Assembly: GCF_000471905.2 (NCBI RefSeq)
Contig: NW_006499364.1
Span: 1,207,226-1,271,225, forward strand
From: Amborella trichopoda
Lineage: Eukaryota; Streptophyta; Magnoliopsida; Amborellales; Amborellaceae
Direction of reading: 5' to 3'
Length of the DNA: 64,000 nt
Shown: positions 47,371-60,500 of the stretch, piece by piece
Position numbering within the stretch: position 1 is the stretch's first letter
How the letters are laid out: every line of letters starts with the position of its first letter
The notes under the pieces: model-generated
The model's input: the letters and a program-made list of their open reading frames with translations, nothing else
Databases searched by the model: none
What the model was told of the DNA's origin: nothing
Position numbers and translations under genes: made by a program

Positions 47371-48650
47371 GAAGAAAAGCCCATTCATCATTTTTACTCA
47401 TGGCTTTCCCTTGTCCTGGTGTACACCATGCCTATTTTTTTTTGAGAAGGCATGCTTAGGGTCATGCCTTCGAGACCTATGTGAAACCTTTTAATGTCAT
47501 GCAATCAAGACACTTACTATAGTTTAGGGTCATAAAGTTGGACTATAGCAGTAAGCAGTGGCAGTCTATAGAGGCCACGGAGTGAGTCAAGTGATGACTT
47601 AACTCACTTAGGAAGATGGCTTGAAGTTGCCTGTGAAGAGTTGATTGGATGGTAGGTGAAAGGTGGCGACCCACTAGCTGACGACGAAATATAGGTGCCA
47701 AGATGGCTTGTCGTTTGGTGAGCATGGGTAAGACTCGCTGGGGCATGATGAAAGATGGTGAAGGTGGCTTGCGCACACGAATGGGACGGCCAAGGAAGAA
47801 GTGCATGGAGATGCATGCAAAGGGCGCATGCGCTTAAGTAGGCTCACTTGGGAGAAGAAGAGGGTACGCTCACACAAATGAGTGGTTAGAGAAAGCACAC
47901 ACGAAGATGCACATGAAAGGGGTGTGCGGTTAACGGGGGTATGTTTTAAGGTCCTGCCTCCTAGACCTGGGCAAAGTAGTTTAACGTCATGCAGTCAGGA
48001 TGTGCATTATGGTTTAAGGTCATATAGCTTGGACCATGGCGATGCAGTTTTAGGTCATGCAACCAGGACCTTACAATTTAGATTCATGCAATGAGACCTC
48101 TGCTATAATTTAAGGTCACATAGTTTGGACCATGACTATGCAGTTTAAGGTCATTTAGCATGGACCGTGGCTATGTAGTTTAGGGTCATGTAGCATGGAC
48201 CGTGGCTGTGCAGTTTAGGGTCATGCATTGCAGACCATGGATGTGCAGTTTAATCATGGTCTGCAGTTTAAGGTCATGCAATGCAAGCCATGGCTGTGTA
48301 GTTTAAGTTCATGCAACGCAAACCATGGTTGTGTAGTTTAAGGTCATGTAATGCGGGCCATGGCTATGCAGTTTAAGGTCATGCAATGTGACGATGGTTG
48401 TGTACTTTAAGGTCATGCAATGTGGACCATGTCTGTGTAGTTTAAGGTCATGCAATACGGACCTTGTGCAGTTTAAGGTCATGCAATGCTGACCATGGCT
48501 GTGCAGTTTAAGGTCATGCATTACGGACCACGGCTGTACAATTTAAGGTCATGCAATGCAAGTCATGGCTGTGCAGTTTAAGGTCATGCAATGCAGACCA
48601 TGGCTGTGCAGTTTAAGGTCATTCAATATGGACCATGGTCGTACAGTTTT
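47371..48650 (-). other. Internal 3' sequence of the fifth copy, right of element C
   Basis: From TTTTTACTCATGGCTTTCCC onward it follows the order of 19060-19900: the 101 bp-unit remnants (47776-47930), then the GTTTAAGGTCATGCA array. Confidence 0.6.
47940..48650. repeat. 35 bp tandem array
   Basis: The most regular version of the array. The unit is CTGTGCAGTTTAAGGTCATG followed by CAATGCAGACCATGG. About fourteen units lie in 48170-48650, with looser units before. Confidence 0.88.
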
Positions 48651-48652
48651 GA

Positions 48653-49056
48653 GTCATGTGCGGCCTATGCCTTTCGATATGTTACCCATAACTTTGTCCT
48701 AGAGTGTCCAATAAGGTCGAAACTTTACCCATAGAGGTCTTAGACGGTACCGAATCCAATAGAGGTAGTCCTACGGCAGTTTGATGCTCCAAAAGTAAGG
48801 TTGCAGTGATAGGGGTCCGTTTTAGGGTGCTAGAGGCCGATTTTGCCGAAACTCTTTCTTCATCTGCATTGCCTTAGTCAAGTCGGAATGCTACGAAACA
48901 TGGCAAGAGTCGTTTTGAAGCCCTTCCAAAGATCTTGGCTAGTTCTGGAGCCATTCTGAGATCGTAAAAATTTCCATTGTTTGTTAAGCTTTATTGACCG
49001 GCTTCTCCCTTTTATTCTGCATCGGGTACTCATGGCGTTGAAAATGTCTTCACACA
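48653..49056 (-). repeat. LTR fragment, minus orientation
   Basis: Late U3 sequence (TGCGGCCTATGCC…) ending GTCTTCACACA at about 49056. It is joined to the 35 bp array on the left by a deletion and to an opposite-orientation LTR on the right. Confidence 0.6.
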
Positions 49057-51347
49057 ATGAATTGTTAGGCAAGGGCATAACAGTTATTTTGCATCCATTT
49101 TTGGATTTTATTTTAATTCAATTAAATTATAATTATCATCAATTGAGATATTTTTTGGCATCCACCCATGTTTGGGCCAAATTTTATAAATACATGTTAA
49201 ACTTAAATGTAAAAGGACCCCCCTCATACCTTCAATTGATTAATAAAGTTTGATTTTTTCCATTGAGTTTGAGAGGTACGTCTTGGAGAGAGAAAGGGAG
49301 GGAAGAGAAGAAAAAGTCTGCTACCCCTCGATGAAGGTAATTTTTTCTTTCCTCCTCTTTTCTCTCTCCTCATCTCTATCTTCCTCTTGTCTATATCTTT
49401 CTCTCTTCTCCTCCCATCTATCTCTTTCTCTCTCCTCCTCTTGCTATCTCTTTCTCTCACCTCCCTCTCAAACATGCCCGGTAATGACCATCGCCTTGCA
49501 TGTCTCTCGTTCTCTCGTTCTCCCTCTTCATCTTCGTTTCTCTGTTCCTCTCATCTCCCTCTCAAATATGACCAGCACCGTGCATGTCTCTCTCTCTCTT
49601 TCTTTCTCAACTTCTTCCTTCCTCATTTCTTCTTACTCTCCTTTTTCTCTCCCTTCTCTTTCTTTCTCTTCTCCTTTCTTCTCCCTGCTCTTTCTACTTT
49701 ATTTTTCTCTATCTCTATCTGTCTGAACATACACGTCGATGGTAACGCCGTGCATTAATCTCTCTCACTATTTTCTTATCTATCTGAAACACACGGTGGT
49801 GGCAGTGCCGTGCGCGTTTCTTGCTCTCTTCTTTCCTTATTCTTCTTCTCTCTTTCTAATTTCTTTCTCTCTCTTTCCGTCATTCTCCTCTGATTTTCTC
49901 TCAATCTCTCTCCTCAATTTCCTTTGTTCTCTCTTCTTTCCTTTGTTCTCTCTCTACTTTCCTTTCTTCTTTCTATTCTCAAAACTCTCTTTCTTATTAT
50001 TTGTCTATCTCTCACTCTGTTATCTCCTTTCTCTTTCCTCTCTAGTCATGCACGGTGATGCTCATTGCCAGGCATGACATTCTCAGTCTTCCCCTATCCT
50101 CTGGAGACAAGCATAGTAGGTTGGGCCTTAACCAGAGTGGCGAGTTGGGCCTTTGTCTAAGTTTCCCCTTTTACATGTTGTGCATGGCGATGCTCATCAC
50201 CGCACATGACATTCCTTTCTCATTCATCTTTCTATCTGACATGGGCAGTAGAAGTCCATCACCATCCATGTTCTTTCTCTCTCCTTTTTTCCTCTGTTAT
50301 GGATGGCAGAAGCCCATCGTCGTCCATGCTTTCTTTCTCTTTCTCTTTTCTCTCTCTTCTTTTCTCTATCTTCTCTCTTCTTCTCTCTTCACTCTCTCTT
50401 TTCTCTCTCTTCTTTCTCTCTCTTCTCTTTCTTCTTTTTTCTCTTCTTTCTCTCTCTTCTCTCTCTTTTCTTTCTCTTATTTCTCTCTTTTCTCTCTCTT
50501 CTTTCTCTCCTTTCTCTCTCTTCTTTCTCTCTTTCCCTTCTCTTCTTTGTCTCTTTTCTCCTCTCTCTCTCTTTATCTACATTCCTCTCTTCTCTCTTCT
50601 TTCTCTCTTTCTTCTTTTTTCGTTTACTCTCATTCGATCAAGGGACAAGTCTAGCACTGTCACGGTAGTCTCGTCGTCGAGCAGTACTACCGCTGTGCTG
50701 ATCTATGTTACCCTGCCCGTCTTACTACCGCGTTGAACTAGCCATTCTGCCAGGCTGGTTGGTATTGGTGCTGGTGTTCGGTCGTTGAGTAGATTGCCGC
50801 TTCACCGGTCTGCGTTACCGTGTCCATCTTGCTACCATGTCAGGTCAATCATCAAGCCAATCTAGCCAGTATGCTAGGTTATTCACCCGATAAAATGTCT
50901 CTTTCTTTTCCTTTCTTCTTTCTTCTTCTTTCTCTCAACCCTCATCTCATCATCTCTCCTCTTTTCTCCTTAGAATGTGCACGCCTGTGTACATTCACCC
51001 AAAGACAAGGTGGGGTCCTTTAGCCAACTTGTCTTGTAAAATTAACCATGTGTGTGTGATTGCAGACACAGGAGAATACAGTCCAAGGGAGGCAATTCCA
51101 AACCAGTTTGTGAACTGGGGGGCTTTCTTCGTGATCTAAGAGGGCGCTCAGACGAGTCAGCCAGAGTAAGTCCCAACCTACATTAAACTCCTCTCTCATC
51201 GGTTAGTATACCTACCCTTATTCTTGAGCAAGGTTCCCAAGAGAGCGATCTCAAGTCCCAAGTTCTCCTGAAACCCGAGACACGTGCTGCCAGATCATCC
51301 AGATCCGGAGGGCGAGATCGAGGCACCTAACCACTAACGTATACATC
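49057..51347 (+). repeat. Plus-strand LTR forming the right border of the repeat block
   Basis: The first part of U3 is missing; it starts at TGTTAGGCAAGGGC-type sequence, equal to about 43613 in element C. The TATA-like TTTTATAAATA is at 49182-49192, AATAAA at about 49240, donor-like AAG/GTAATT at 49337, and acceptor-like TTGCAG at 51065. The LTR ends CACCTAACCA at 51347, after which the sequence is unrelated to the family. Confidence 0.72.
49320..50640. repeat. CT-rich tract with a few hairpin units
   Basis: Long TCTCTCTTTCTCTC runs, with spaced units such as CATGCACGGTGATGCTCATT + GCCAGGCATG (about 50046) and GCATGGCGATGCTCATCACC (about 50179). It is the same kind of hairpin as the other LTR arrays, at low copy. 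Confidence 0.8.
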
Positions 51348-54300
51348 AATTTAAAACATCAATTCACTGACAAAAATATGATTCTCTTCGAGTTGAGTGT
51401 AATAAAATTGACTAGCCCGTAACAGTATAGAGATAGTTGGAATGGCACTAACACGGTAATGTCACCAAAGAATCAGAACCCACTGACTACCCTAAATTTG
51501 ATTAATACGGAGACCAGACCAGACAAAATTATCAACCTAAGATTGGTAATTAACCTACCCCAACCGGATTTTAGCAATACCTATTCGGGGTAGGCAATGA
51601 TAACATCCACCAACCACAAGACATTAAATTTCTTGGTAACGTCCACCAACCGCAAGACATTAAAAGTACTTGATCTGGTTCCTCACTGTATGGCGTTAAA
51701 CTTTTCAATTGGCTCATTGGCCGTATGAGCTTAAACGTTGTGACTACCCTTGTTTTGAGAAAAATCATTTTTTTCAAAATATAGCCCCATGATAGCGCAA
51801 AGACCCACGATAGTGCAAATCTCATCCTTCTTTTAAAACAACTCTAATATTAACTCAGCTCGGTTTACGAAATTTCACAAAACTTTCCCTTTGTTTGTCA
51901 TTTCTAAAACCATAATTTATTTGGTTAAAATCATAACTCAGCATTAATGTCTGATTAAAAGAAAAAAAAAACCCTCTCCCTTGTTATTTCAAAATATTCT
52001 CCTACAAACATTTTCCAAAACAAAGGAGTTGGAACGACAACGATAATGATGATCAGAAGGCACATATGGTCATCTGGACCAAAAGTGTAAGACTGCAGCA
52101 AGTGTATGCTACACTAACCACATTCCCCATCAAAGCTAGAAAACAAAAAAAACACCCAATTCCCGAAGTAATCACAGCCTTAAATCCTAGGAACACACCT
52201 AGGATGCGAGGTTAGCTATGGATCACTCAATCGAGATTTCTTTGCCTTTCTCATCTAAATAATTTCGCTTAGATATTGAAACTCAGACTTTCTCGGGATA
52301 CTAACACATCCGTCGACTTACAAATTGATGGCAACCTACGTACGATGCCCCGAACAATGGGCTAAGCTAACCTCTGTGTCTTTTGAAAGAACACCAGGTA
52401 CACAAGTCTTACGAGGCCATGCTTCCGAAGAACTATGATATTTCAATTCCCCCCCACCTTTTACTCTATCGCTCACTTGCGACACATATGACAAAGAGGA
52501 GCATATGTAGATACCCCAATCTCGATTGAGGAAACCCCCGGGGACCAAACGCTCTAGGAAAACTACCCTGATACTTGAATCATTCACACCCACTTTAACC
52601 CATCTGTAAAACTAGACCTCACAAGCCCGCAAAACAAGCAGACAGGGACAAGGAAACTTGTGACTCAAAATATGTCAAAATAATAATCAAGATCGTCAAA
52701 CCAGGAGCAACTTAGGAAAAAGAATGATCTGACGCCACTCCAAGTAGCCTCGGTGCATATCTTAGTAGCAAAAGAGGGTAGAGAGAAGACAACAACCAGA
52801 AAACAATTCGGAAGGAGAGTGAAGGGTCCAGTGCCATGACCAATGGCACTGGTGCCCCGTGAAATTTTGTCAGACAAGTTTCGTATCAAAATGACGACGG
52901 TTTGCATAAATGACATAAAGTGGAGTAGTGATGCTTGTCAATATGGACTGACACCTGTCAGGTACTACTAATGTGATCTATGATGACGGTACAAACATAC
53001 GTGTCACGTTTTGGTGGACTAGGATGTCCAGTCAGCCGCCTAAAGTCTAATGCATTGGAATAGCCATCAGAAGCCATCACCATCCAAAGTGGCACAAAAG
53101 GAAGACCAAGTAGTGCCTAACCTTAATCAGAACACGTGGCACTTTTGAAAATGGCACAGTTCCAAGTAGCATCAATACGAATCCTTGACACAACGTGCAC
53201 AAATTGTACCCTATCTAGCCATGTGAAAAAAAAATTTAATGTGACACTTATTACTAGAGGTGGAAATTAATGATGATTGAAATAGATCGGGTGCTAGTGT
53301 TTGTGGCTTCGGAGGCATTCAGACGAATGCCCATAGATGGATGGCCAAGATTGACCCTAGAAATGATCCAATGGCTCTCTTGAGACTGATTTAGCTATAA
53401 ATAGAGCACATGGCCCCATGTTTAGGAGATGAATTTTTGGACAATAAGCTCATAAGCTTTATCGAACTAAACTTTAAGTAAGAAGGGAATTTTTTTACAC
53501 ATTTATGGCTTAAGCTCTGTCGAATTGAAGGCTGAATTCATACATTAAGCACATAAGCTCTGCAGATCCGAATCCTGACCAACCCGAACCCTACCTAACC
53601 CTCGAGAACTACAGTTTATACTATAGGTGACCCGGATAATTTTACCTTCCGAGGTCCTCTTCCTCCTACATTCATTCGCTCTATCTGAACCCGGAATATT
53701 GGGATTAACTGTGCAACCACTTGCTTTGAATTGGTAACGGCTCTAGGTGCCAAGCAAAGGGGCCCGACCTAAGGTTCCTCTTTTTTTTCTCTTTAATGTT
53801 GCATCATGATATCCATGTTTTCTCCTGTTCTTCCATCAATGAGCATTAAGGTTTTTCTTTGAATTCTCTCTCTCTTTCTCTCTCTCTCTCTGATATTAAG
53901 ACCCTACATTAAAGCTTACAATGTCCTCTCCACTCCTCTGATTCTCAGTCATAAGTAATAATAAAGTTTATCCATATTCATCTTTTTGAGGATTTATAAT
54001 TATTCATAAGCATCCTTTGAAGTTTTGCTATATTAGTTCGGTTTGCTTCAATTTATTTGATTTCTTTATCATCTCTCTATTTCTAAAACATCTTCATTAC
54101 AACCTCCCCCTTTCCCTTAAACTATTTTGCAAAGATTTTCTTCCACTCCAAGGCTAAGGTGCACAGAAAGCCGGCATTGTTCGAGCGGTATGGCCTTGTT
54201 GCTCTATTCTCTCTTAAGACGTAATTTGACAGGACCTTTCCTCTATCAACTCTTCAACATATTTGTACCTGAAACCAAGGCAGCGAATCAAGTTCTTTGC

Positions 54301-55080
54301 TCGCATTTTTTAGTATAAACATTTAGTTAAACTTTCTAAAGCTTCTCCCAAGCGATCATCCACAGTAGGATTAGCTTTCAGTGGCATTACAAAAAACTAA
54401 ATCTTACTTGCTCTGGCTGGATCTTGCTTTCTTTGAAACCTACTGATGCAAGGAGAAATAATTAAAATAATAATAATAATAAAGGATGAGATATTATACC
54501 CTCTCTCAGAGTCTACAAGGGAATCCACTCCAAAAGATATTTTCATTAGATCAAATCTTTATTCAAATCCCAATCTCCTCTCTCTACATTGTACAACTTC
54601 CTTTTATAACTACTACCTCACGTTAAAATTTACCTCCAAAAAATATTCACCCTTAGTTAAAAAACTATTCCTAATAACCCTTAAGAGTTATTTCTAAATA
54701 ATAACCCCACATTTTACCTAATCAAAATGTTTACCCAAAAAGGATTGAGAAGATAAAGCCCCTCTTGGTAAGCCTTATTCTAAACAATTCACGCACAAAA
54801 TCCTCCCTCCTCCCAACTTAACTTAAATTATCCTAGCACAATTCCTATTCCTAAAATTAAAAAAAGAAAATAAAAAAATTAAACCCTAATTTTATTTGCA
54901 TTGTAGAGTATTCGAGACGAGAAATAGGAACACTAAAGTTTGGACTATTAAAGCACCAAAAGGGCCAAGGCTTTTCCTTGGCTTTTTGAATCAAGTCATA
55001 TCCTTATTGTGGAATAATTGAGGAAGAGGGGAAAGATCTTAATAAATGTCTGCATCCTTTGTAAATAAGATGTAGAAAAT
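51348..55080. other. Intergenic DNA, no gene recognised
   Basis: No open frame resembles a known family. A 36 bp tandem pair lies at about 51601-51672 (TAACRTCCACCAACCRCAAG). GCTATAAATAGAGCACATGG at about 53391-53410 is a strong TATA-like site followed by a leader-like stretch. Since no gene follows it, it may belong to an unrelated LTR. A CT microsatellite lies at 53865-53892. 54400-55000 is AT-rich. Confidence 0.5.
53391..53402 (+). promoter_or_regulatory. TATA-like site, orphan
   Basis: GCTATAAATAGA matches the plant TATA consensus well. No downstream coding frame was found within 2 kb, so it could be the promoter of a solo LTR or of a non-coding transcript. Confidence 0.35.
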
Positions 55081-55985
55081 AATAACCATTTGTTAATCCA
55101 GTTTCCTTTTCTTGGTCTCCTATAGAATTGGATTTCTAGTGTTTCTAACTGGCAATGAGTGATGCTTGAGAACATCGAACAATTCTTTGCCTTTATACTT
55201 AACTTCCCCCATTCCCTAAGACTAGAATTCATCTTTGGCGAATTTTGGTTGTTGTTATGTTGTGGTCTCTGTGGGAAGAACGAAATTCCATGATATTTGA
55301 GGGGATATCTCATGATTTCTCTGATATCTCTCAAGGGGTAATGAGGTTAGTATTTCAGTGGGCCCAAGCTTTCTTGAGTTAAAGAGCTACCCCAAAGAAT
55401 TATTTTCCACCAATTTCGTTGTTCTTCTTTACATTCAGCAAATGAAAGTTGTTAAATCAACACCAATATGTTGTCTTAAGCTGAATTTTGACAGTAGTGT
55501 AAGATCAGAGACTCAGAAAACCAGTTATGGTGGCATTCTTAGACTCGCTCATTGGGAAGTCATATTCACCTACAATGGTCAGCTTAATTTTTGTGATAAC
55601 AACGATGCTGAGCTTAGGGCTGTTAAAGGAGTTCTAAAGTCATAGGAGGATCATGTGCGTGTCTTCATACAACATGACTCTGCTAATATTTTCAAATGGT
55701 GCACCCATCCTCACCTGATTAATTGGTAATGGACTTCTATTATGTACAAGACTTTACTTGCTCTCTTCGAGAAAGGGGTCTTGTTTTGTCACATCAATAG
55801 TAAAAAGAATGGAGATGCTGACAGCTAGGCGAAACTGGCTTCCTCTTAATCCTCCTTGCTTCTCTCCCTTCTCTCTTCTCTCATTTCGCCCCCCTCATCA
55901 TCTTCTTTCTTTTGCTTTCTCTGTTATTACCTTTTTGTAACCCCCCTTTCTGTTAATGAAATCACTATTAACACTAAAAAAAATA
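55080..55985 (+). pseudogene. LINE (L1-type) 3' end with RNase H-like domain, decayed
   Basis: Plus-strand remnant of a plant non-LTR retrotransposon. Near 55255-55370 a frame reads LWSLWEERNSMIFEGIS, the W-x-ERN-x-x-F segment found before the RNase H of plant LINE ORF2. From 55470 it reads LKLNFDSSVRSETQ, YGGILRLAHWE, NNDAELRAVKG, HDSANIFKW and HINSKKNGDADS-AKLAS, the layout of the RVT_3 RNase H domain. The first catalytic Asp (N-F-D) and the A-E-L Glu are present. There are stops after LKS, INW, ADS and upstream. The tail TTTTTGTAACCCCCCTTTCT near 55930 and the A-rich end at 55975-55988 are typical of LINE 3' ends. The 5' part is absent. Confidence 0.72.
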
Positions 55986-55989
55986 AAAG

Positions 55990-57512
55990 ATTGTTGGCAA
56001 GAGACATGAATCTCACAAAGTGGAACTCATGGTATTATGACTTCTACAACTTGTTTGGGAGCGTATCTTGAACATGCTACAATAACAGTTCCACAAGGAG
56101 CCTTCCATCATACAAATCTTAGATTGAGCTCAAATTTAAGATTTCATGGTTCGGAAGATACTATGCACTTGTGGTAAAGGAAGGCTGCACCTGGGCCGCC
56201 TTGGCCCGGCATGTTAAAGTAACGGGCCTTGAGTACACGTCAGGCCTCGGCCCACGGGACATATAAAGAGGCACTTCAAACCCATGAGTGGGGGGGCTTT
56301 CCAAGCCTTGGCTTGCCTTTCAATCTAATTGTTTTAAGGCACGGCCTGTGAAGGGCTAGGCATTCATGGCCGTACCAGCCTACACAACTCCATTGCACCA
56401 ATGAATGCACTCATTCAAAAGAGCGTATCAAGTGTTAGCCATATGCCAAAAGGAATTCTACTCTAGTGGGAGTAGAACATCCATTTACTCCACTGGGTAA
56501 AATCCACCTAGAATTAATGTTGGTTATGTAACACCTTCAACCCAGAGATCAACCTCAATAAAGCAATTTTTTAATTGTACCCTCCATGTACATGAAAAAA
56601 ATAATGTCTCGAGATTGAGTAAAGATCATCTGATCGTTAGATCGTGAGATCTAAGTGTTACAAAACTCAAATTTCAAATTTCCTCTTTGAGAATAATTAT
56701 CTACTAATTCTTAAGTAGTTCCCAAAACTGCATATGAAAAGATTCTTCCCATGTAGATCTTCTGATTAACAGACTAGAAGTGAACTATCTTGCTTAGGGT
56801 GTATAGCATAGTATACATGCTCTAACCATATTTGTCAATACTATGACAGGCATGTTCCTCACTCTCGACGCATTGCACATACACCCACATGTCCTTTACA
56901 ATTATTCATTTTTTATAGTTCATAAAATTGGAGATGTAGCTTCCCAATCGTCAACTACTAACCAATCAAGCTCAAGACCAATTCCTACTTTCTTTTGGCA
57001 TTTCCTTTCTACCAGCCAAAGACCCACTCATGTTTGCTTCCACAAGCTTTTTTAACTCAAGTGGAGAATCCTGATGGTCATAGTTTCCCTTTATATTTCT
57101 ATTCAGATATGTTCAAGCGAATAATACTTTACTATCAGTATTAGTCTTCTTTTTCTCTTTTCAACCCTTATGTTCGATGCACATGCCGGCCACTAGCATC
57201 AATGTGGATTGAAAAAATCGGCTCATATGCAAAAAAGAGAGTGGCTAATAGGGAATCAACAAAAACATTCACACCCATTTCCTTGAAGTTGATAATTAAT
57301 GAAGATAAATTAAATTGATTTGGTTCTCATTACAGATTGCTACATTATTCACTTTAATGGGTCATAATTGGTCCATTTTAGAAGGTATTGAGAAGAGAGA
57401 CCAAATGTGCTCCATCTAAAGAAGACCTAGTGCATGGAATTTAGAGAAATATTAAGCTAGCTATACTTTGGTGAATTGTGCAACAAATTGTTCAATTTGA
57501 TCAGTGGTCTCT
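55990..57512. other. Spacer downstream of the bHLH gene
   Basis: No gene seen. A GC-richer patch at 56185-56300 contains GGGCCGCCTTGGCCCGGC-type words. A minus-strand AATAAT near 57356 is a possible poly(A) signal for the bHLH gene. Confidence 0.4.
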
Positions 57513-60500
57513 CTAGGGGCCTCCAAATTTAGAGGGTGGCCAAAGAGGAGCACCGTTATCACTGGTCACAAGAGTTGTGCAGGACAGCGGCACAAGGCAA
57601 AGCCCTCTACTTTTCAGGTCTCTCTTGGGTTCTCCATCTCCATCTTTGTCCCCTTCATTCTTGGTACGGTCCTGTGAAAAAATTAAAAAATTTATAGAAA
57701 AATATGAAAACTTATTAAACAAAAAATTTACAAAAAATATTGAAAAAGAAAAAAATAAAAAAAAAAGAAAAAGAAAAAGAAAAAAAGATATCAATCCATA
57801 AGAACTCTACGAACTGAATTTTAAAACAAAGAAAAAAATGATTGCGAGCAATCAATCATTTCTAATTTTAGATATGAACATTCAGAAAAGAAAAAAGACA
57901 TATGGAAAGTAAATGTTGAATATCAGATTAAGTCATTAAATAATAAATCAATAAACTAATTACCATTCCTCCCGAGCCCAACTAGACATTAAAATAAAAT
58001 TCAATTAATTAGTAATGAAATAAAGTCCTTGCAATTTGACTACATTGTAATTTAAAATAGTGACAAGACATTTTCAGTTCTCAGATTAAGCAAATTTAAA
58101 ATTTTTTAAAGATAGAGAGATACATAAAAAATTTGGCTAAAGAGACGAATTTTTGAAAAACTATAAATATGAAAAACGCAACATTTCATGGTGTACAAAG
58201 CTGCTAAAGGGAACAACAATCTTGTGTTGTGATGGAAATATTTCAAACCCTAATAGTGCAATCTAAAGCTCAAAAAATGCAGATCCATAAGTAACTAATT
58301 CAGAAAGCTATAAGATAGACTCATCCTTAGGAGTTCGGACTTGGATATTTTGGTTTTCTATCCATAATTGTTGAAGTTTAAATGACGAATTTGTAACGTT
58401 TTTAACAACTGTATTCTCAAGAGAGCTTTAAAAAAGAGGTAATCAATTATCATGTTTGGCATAATCGATTTTAGATAGGGTGGGAATATGGTTGGGTTAG
58501 GGTAAGGGTAGTAATAAATTGTATCCATGTTCCAAGTAAATTGACCTGGACTTGACCTACCAGGTCAGGTAGGGACCGGGTCTACAAATACAAAAAATAA
58601 AAAAAATGAAAAATACATTTGAACCCTATCGGGATAGGAACTAAGTCGACTCGACTTGACAAGTTGGATCAAGACCCAGACTTGACCGAGGTCAAGTCAA
58701 GGTCAAATAAACCTAGACCTTAAGGTTAGATCTGAGTTGCAGCCGCATAAAGCCATGGCCTCACAAAATCCTTCCCTACATATTTTTTATTAGGAAAATT
58801 GTTTCATGTGGGTTAGACCATATTTCTACATATGAGGTCCAAAAAGTGTAAAGCATCCATCTTAAAGATGGATGCAAGTAGATGTTCCATCTAAAAACAA
58901 TGGCAATTAAGGGATCAAATGTGGTTTTACTAGAATTATTATTTTTAGATTTTAAAATTTATTTATTTATTCATATTCATGATCTCCATGTTAGAGATTA
59001 TATGTCCTTAAAAATTAAGTCTTAAAATCCATCTTAAAAATAGATTTATTAAGAGATCCATATTTCTACATATGCGGGCATGACCGCATCCAAACCGAAT
59101 CGTTTTGATTAATCAAATTAGGCCTCCTTCATAAAAAAAATTGAAATTATAACGCGCCCGTAATCTTTTACCAAAAGGACCAACCTTTAGACCGAGTTAG
59201 ACCCCAAAAGCTGACCATGAAAAAGGTCTTGGTTCTCTACCTTTCCCCAAAAGCTGACCATGAAAAAGGTCTTGGTTCTCTACCTTTTGTGGCTACATTT
59301 TTATAGTAATATGAAATAAATAATAGTGAATCATTGAAGATGTCCGAAATCTCCCTAAACATAAGAAGAAATGACAATTCTACCTTCTTATAATTTGCAC
59401 TCTCTCCTTTGCCATCTCAGCTAGGGAGTGTACCTAGCATGCATCATAAAGGACATATGCTCTACATGACACTCGCTCTCTCTCATGAACAAACTACGAA
59501 CACAAACCCACGCCTCTATGACCATAATCAGGGGGTCGCAAACGGCCGGACGCAGTCTAGGCCAGCCTTGCCCTAGCTCTGCCCCAATCCCCGTAGGGCC
59601 GGCCAAGCCCTATTAGGGCGAAGCTGGAATGGGCCAATAAAAACAAAAAACAAAAAAAAGAGAAGAGGGCTGGCACTCTGACCACAGTTCATGGCCGAAG
59701 CCCTAGTTTTCTAGAGCTTGACCTAGCCGTCTGGGCCCAATTGTTAGCCGTAACACAAAACTTTCTCACACATCTCTCTCACAAGTTCTACTGTGAAATG
59801 CGCATGGTGGAAGCTCTCTCTCTCACACACGCATCTCTCTGCGTGCACGAGTGCGAGCTCGTGTGTAGAGAGTAAGGGAAAGAATAAAGTGGGGTTATGG
59901 GTATGATGCGATACCCCATGGCTTCTCCTGCGGCCCGCATTGGCATTGCTACCAGATAACTTCATATATGGCACGCTCAGTGTCTGCAACACAAACAAAA
60001 GAGAATCTCTTTCTTTTACTTCTAAACAAATAAAGAAGAAAACCAAACTCAACTAAAAATAGATAAAGTTGCACTGTCCACTAACCTGCAAAAAGGACAT
60101 CTTTCTATCTTTCTTTCTCATAATTTAATCACATTCTCATTTTATTCATTTTTTTCTATTTCTTTTAAAAGAAATTGGGTTAGATCAACCATCTGTTTGC
60201 TTACCTCGACTTGTTCTTGGAGGAATTTTATATACCCAATGGCTTCCATCAATACAGATGCAGTGTCAGTCTGCAATTTTCACAGCCCATAAAATCCCTA
60301 TCAAATTCTTCATATTATATTATTTCGTCCACAACATTCTCACGAAAAGAAGTTAAAAAGGGGAAGACAAATGGAGGCAAGACATTCTCTATGGTTTAGA
60401 TTCAGTTAGTTACCAGATTTTAAAAAATCCCCCCATTCTATGTGTTGTCTTATGATGCCTTGTTTTCGAAATCAGAACTCTTTAGTGAATGTTTTTTATT

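Noticed and set aside
48170-48650. CRISPR-like regular repeats
   Set aside because: The 35 bp units are contiguous with no unique spacers and lie in a plant retrotransposon, so this is an ordinary tandem array.
49250-50736. Overlapping plus-strand frames up to 199 codons (Ser/Leu/Phe-rich)
   Set aside because: Several frames are open at once over CT-rich repeats in U5. No domain, no conservation.
54127-54320. Small plus-strand frame of 63 codons after the orphan TATA-like site
   Set aside because: Over 700 bases from that site, no recognisable domain, and the composition is like the surrounding AT-rich DNA.
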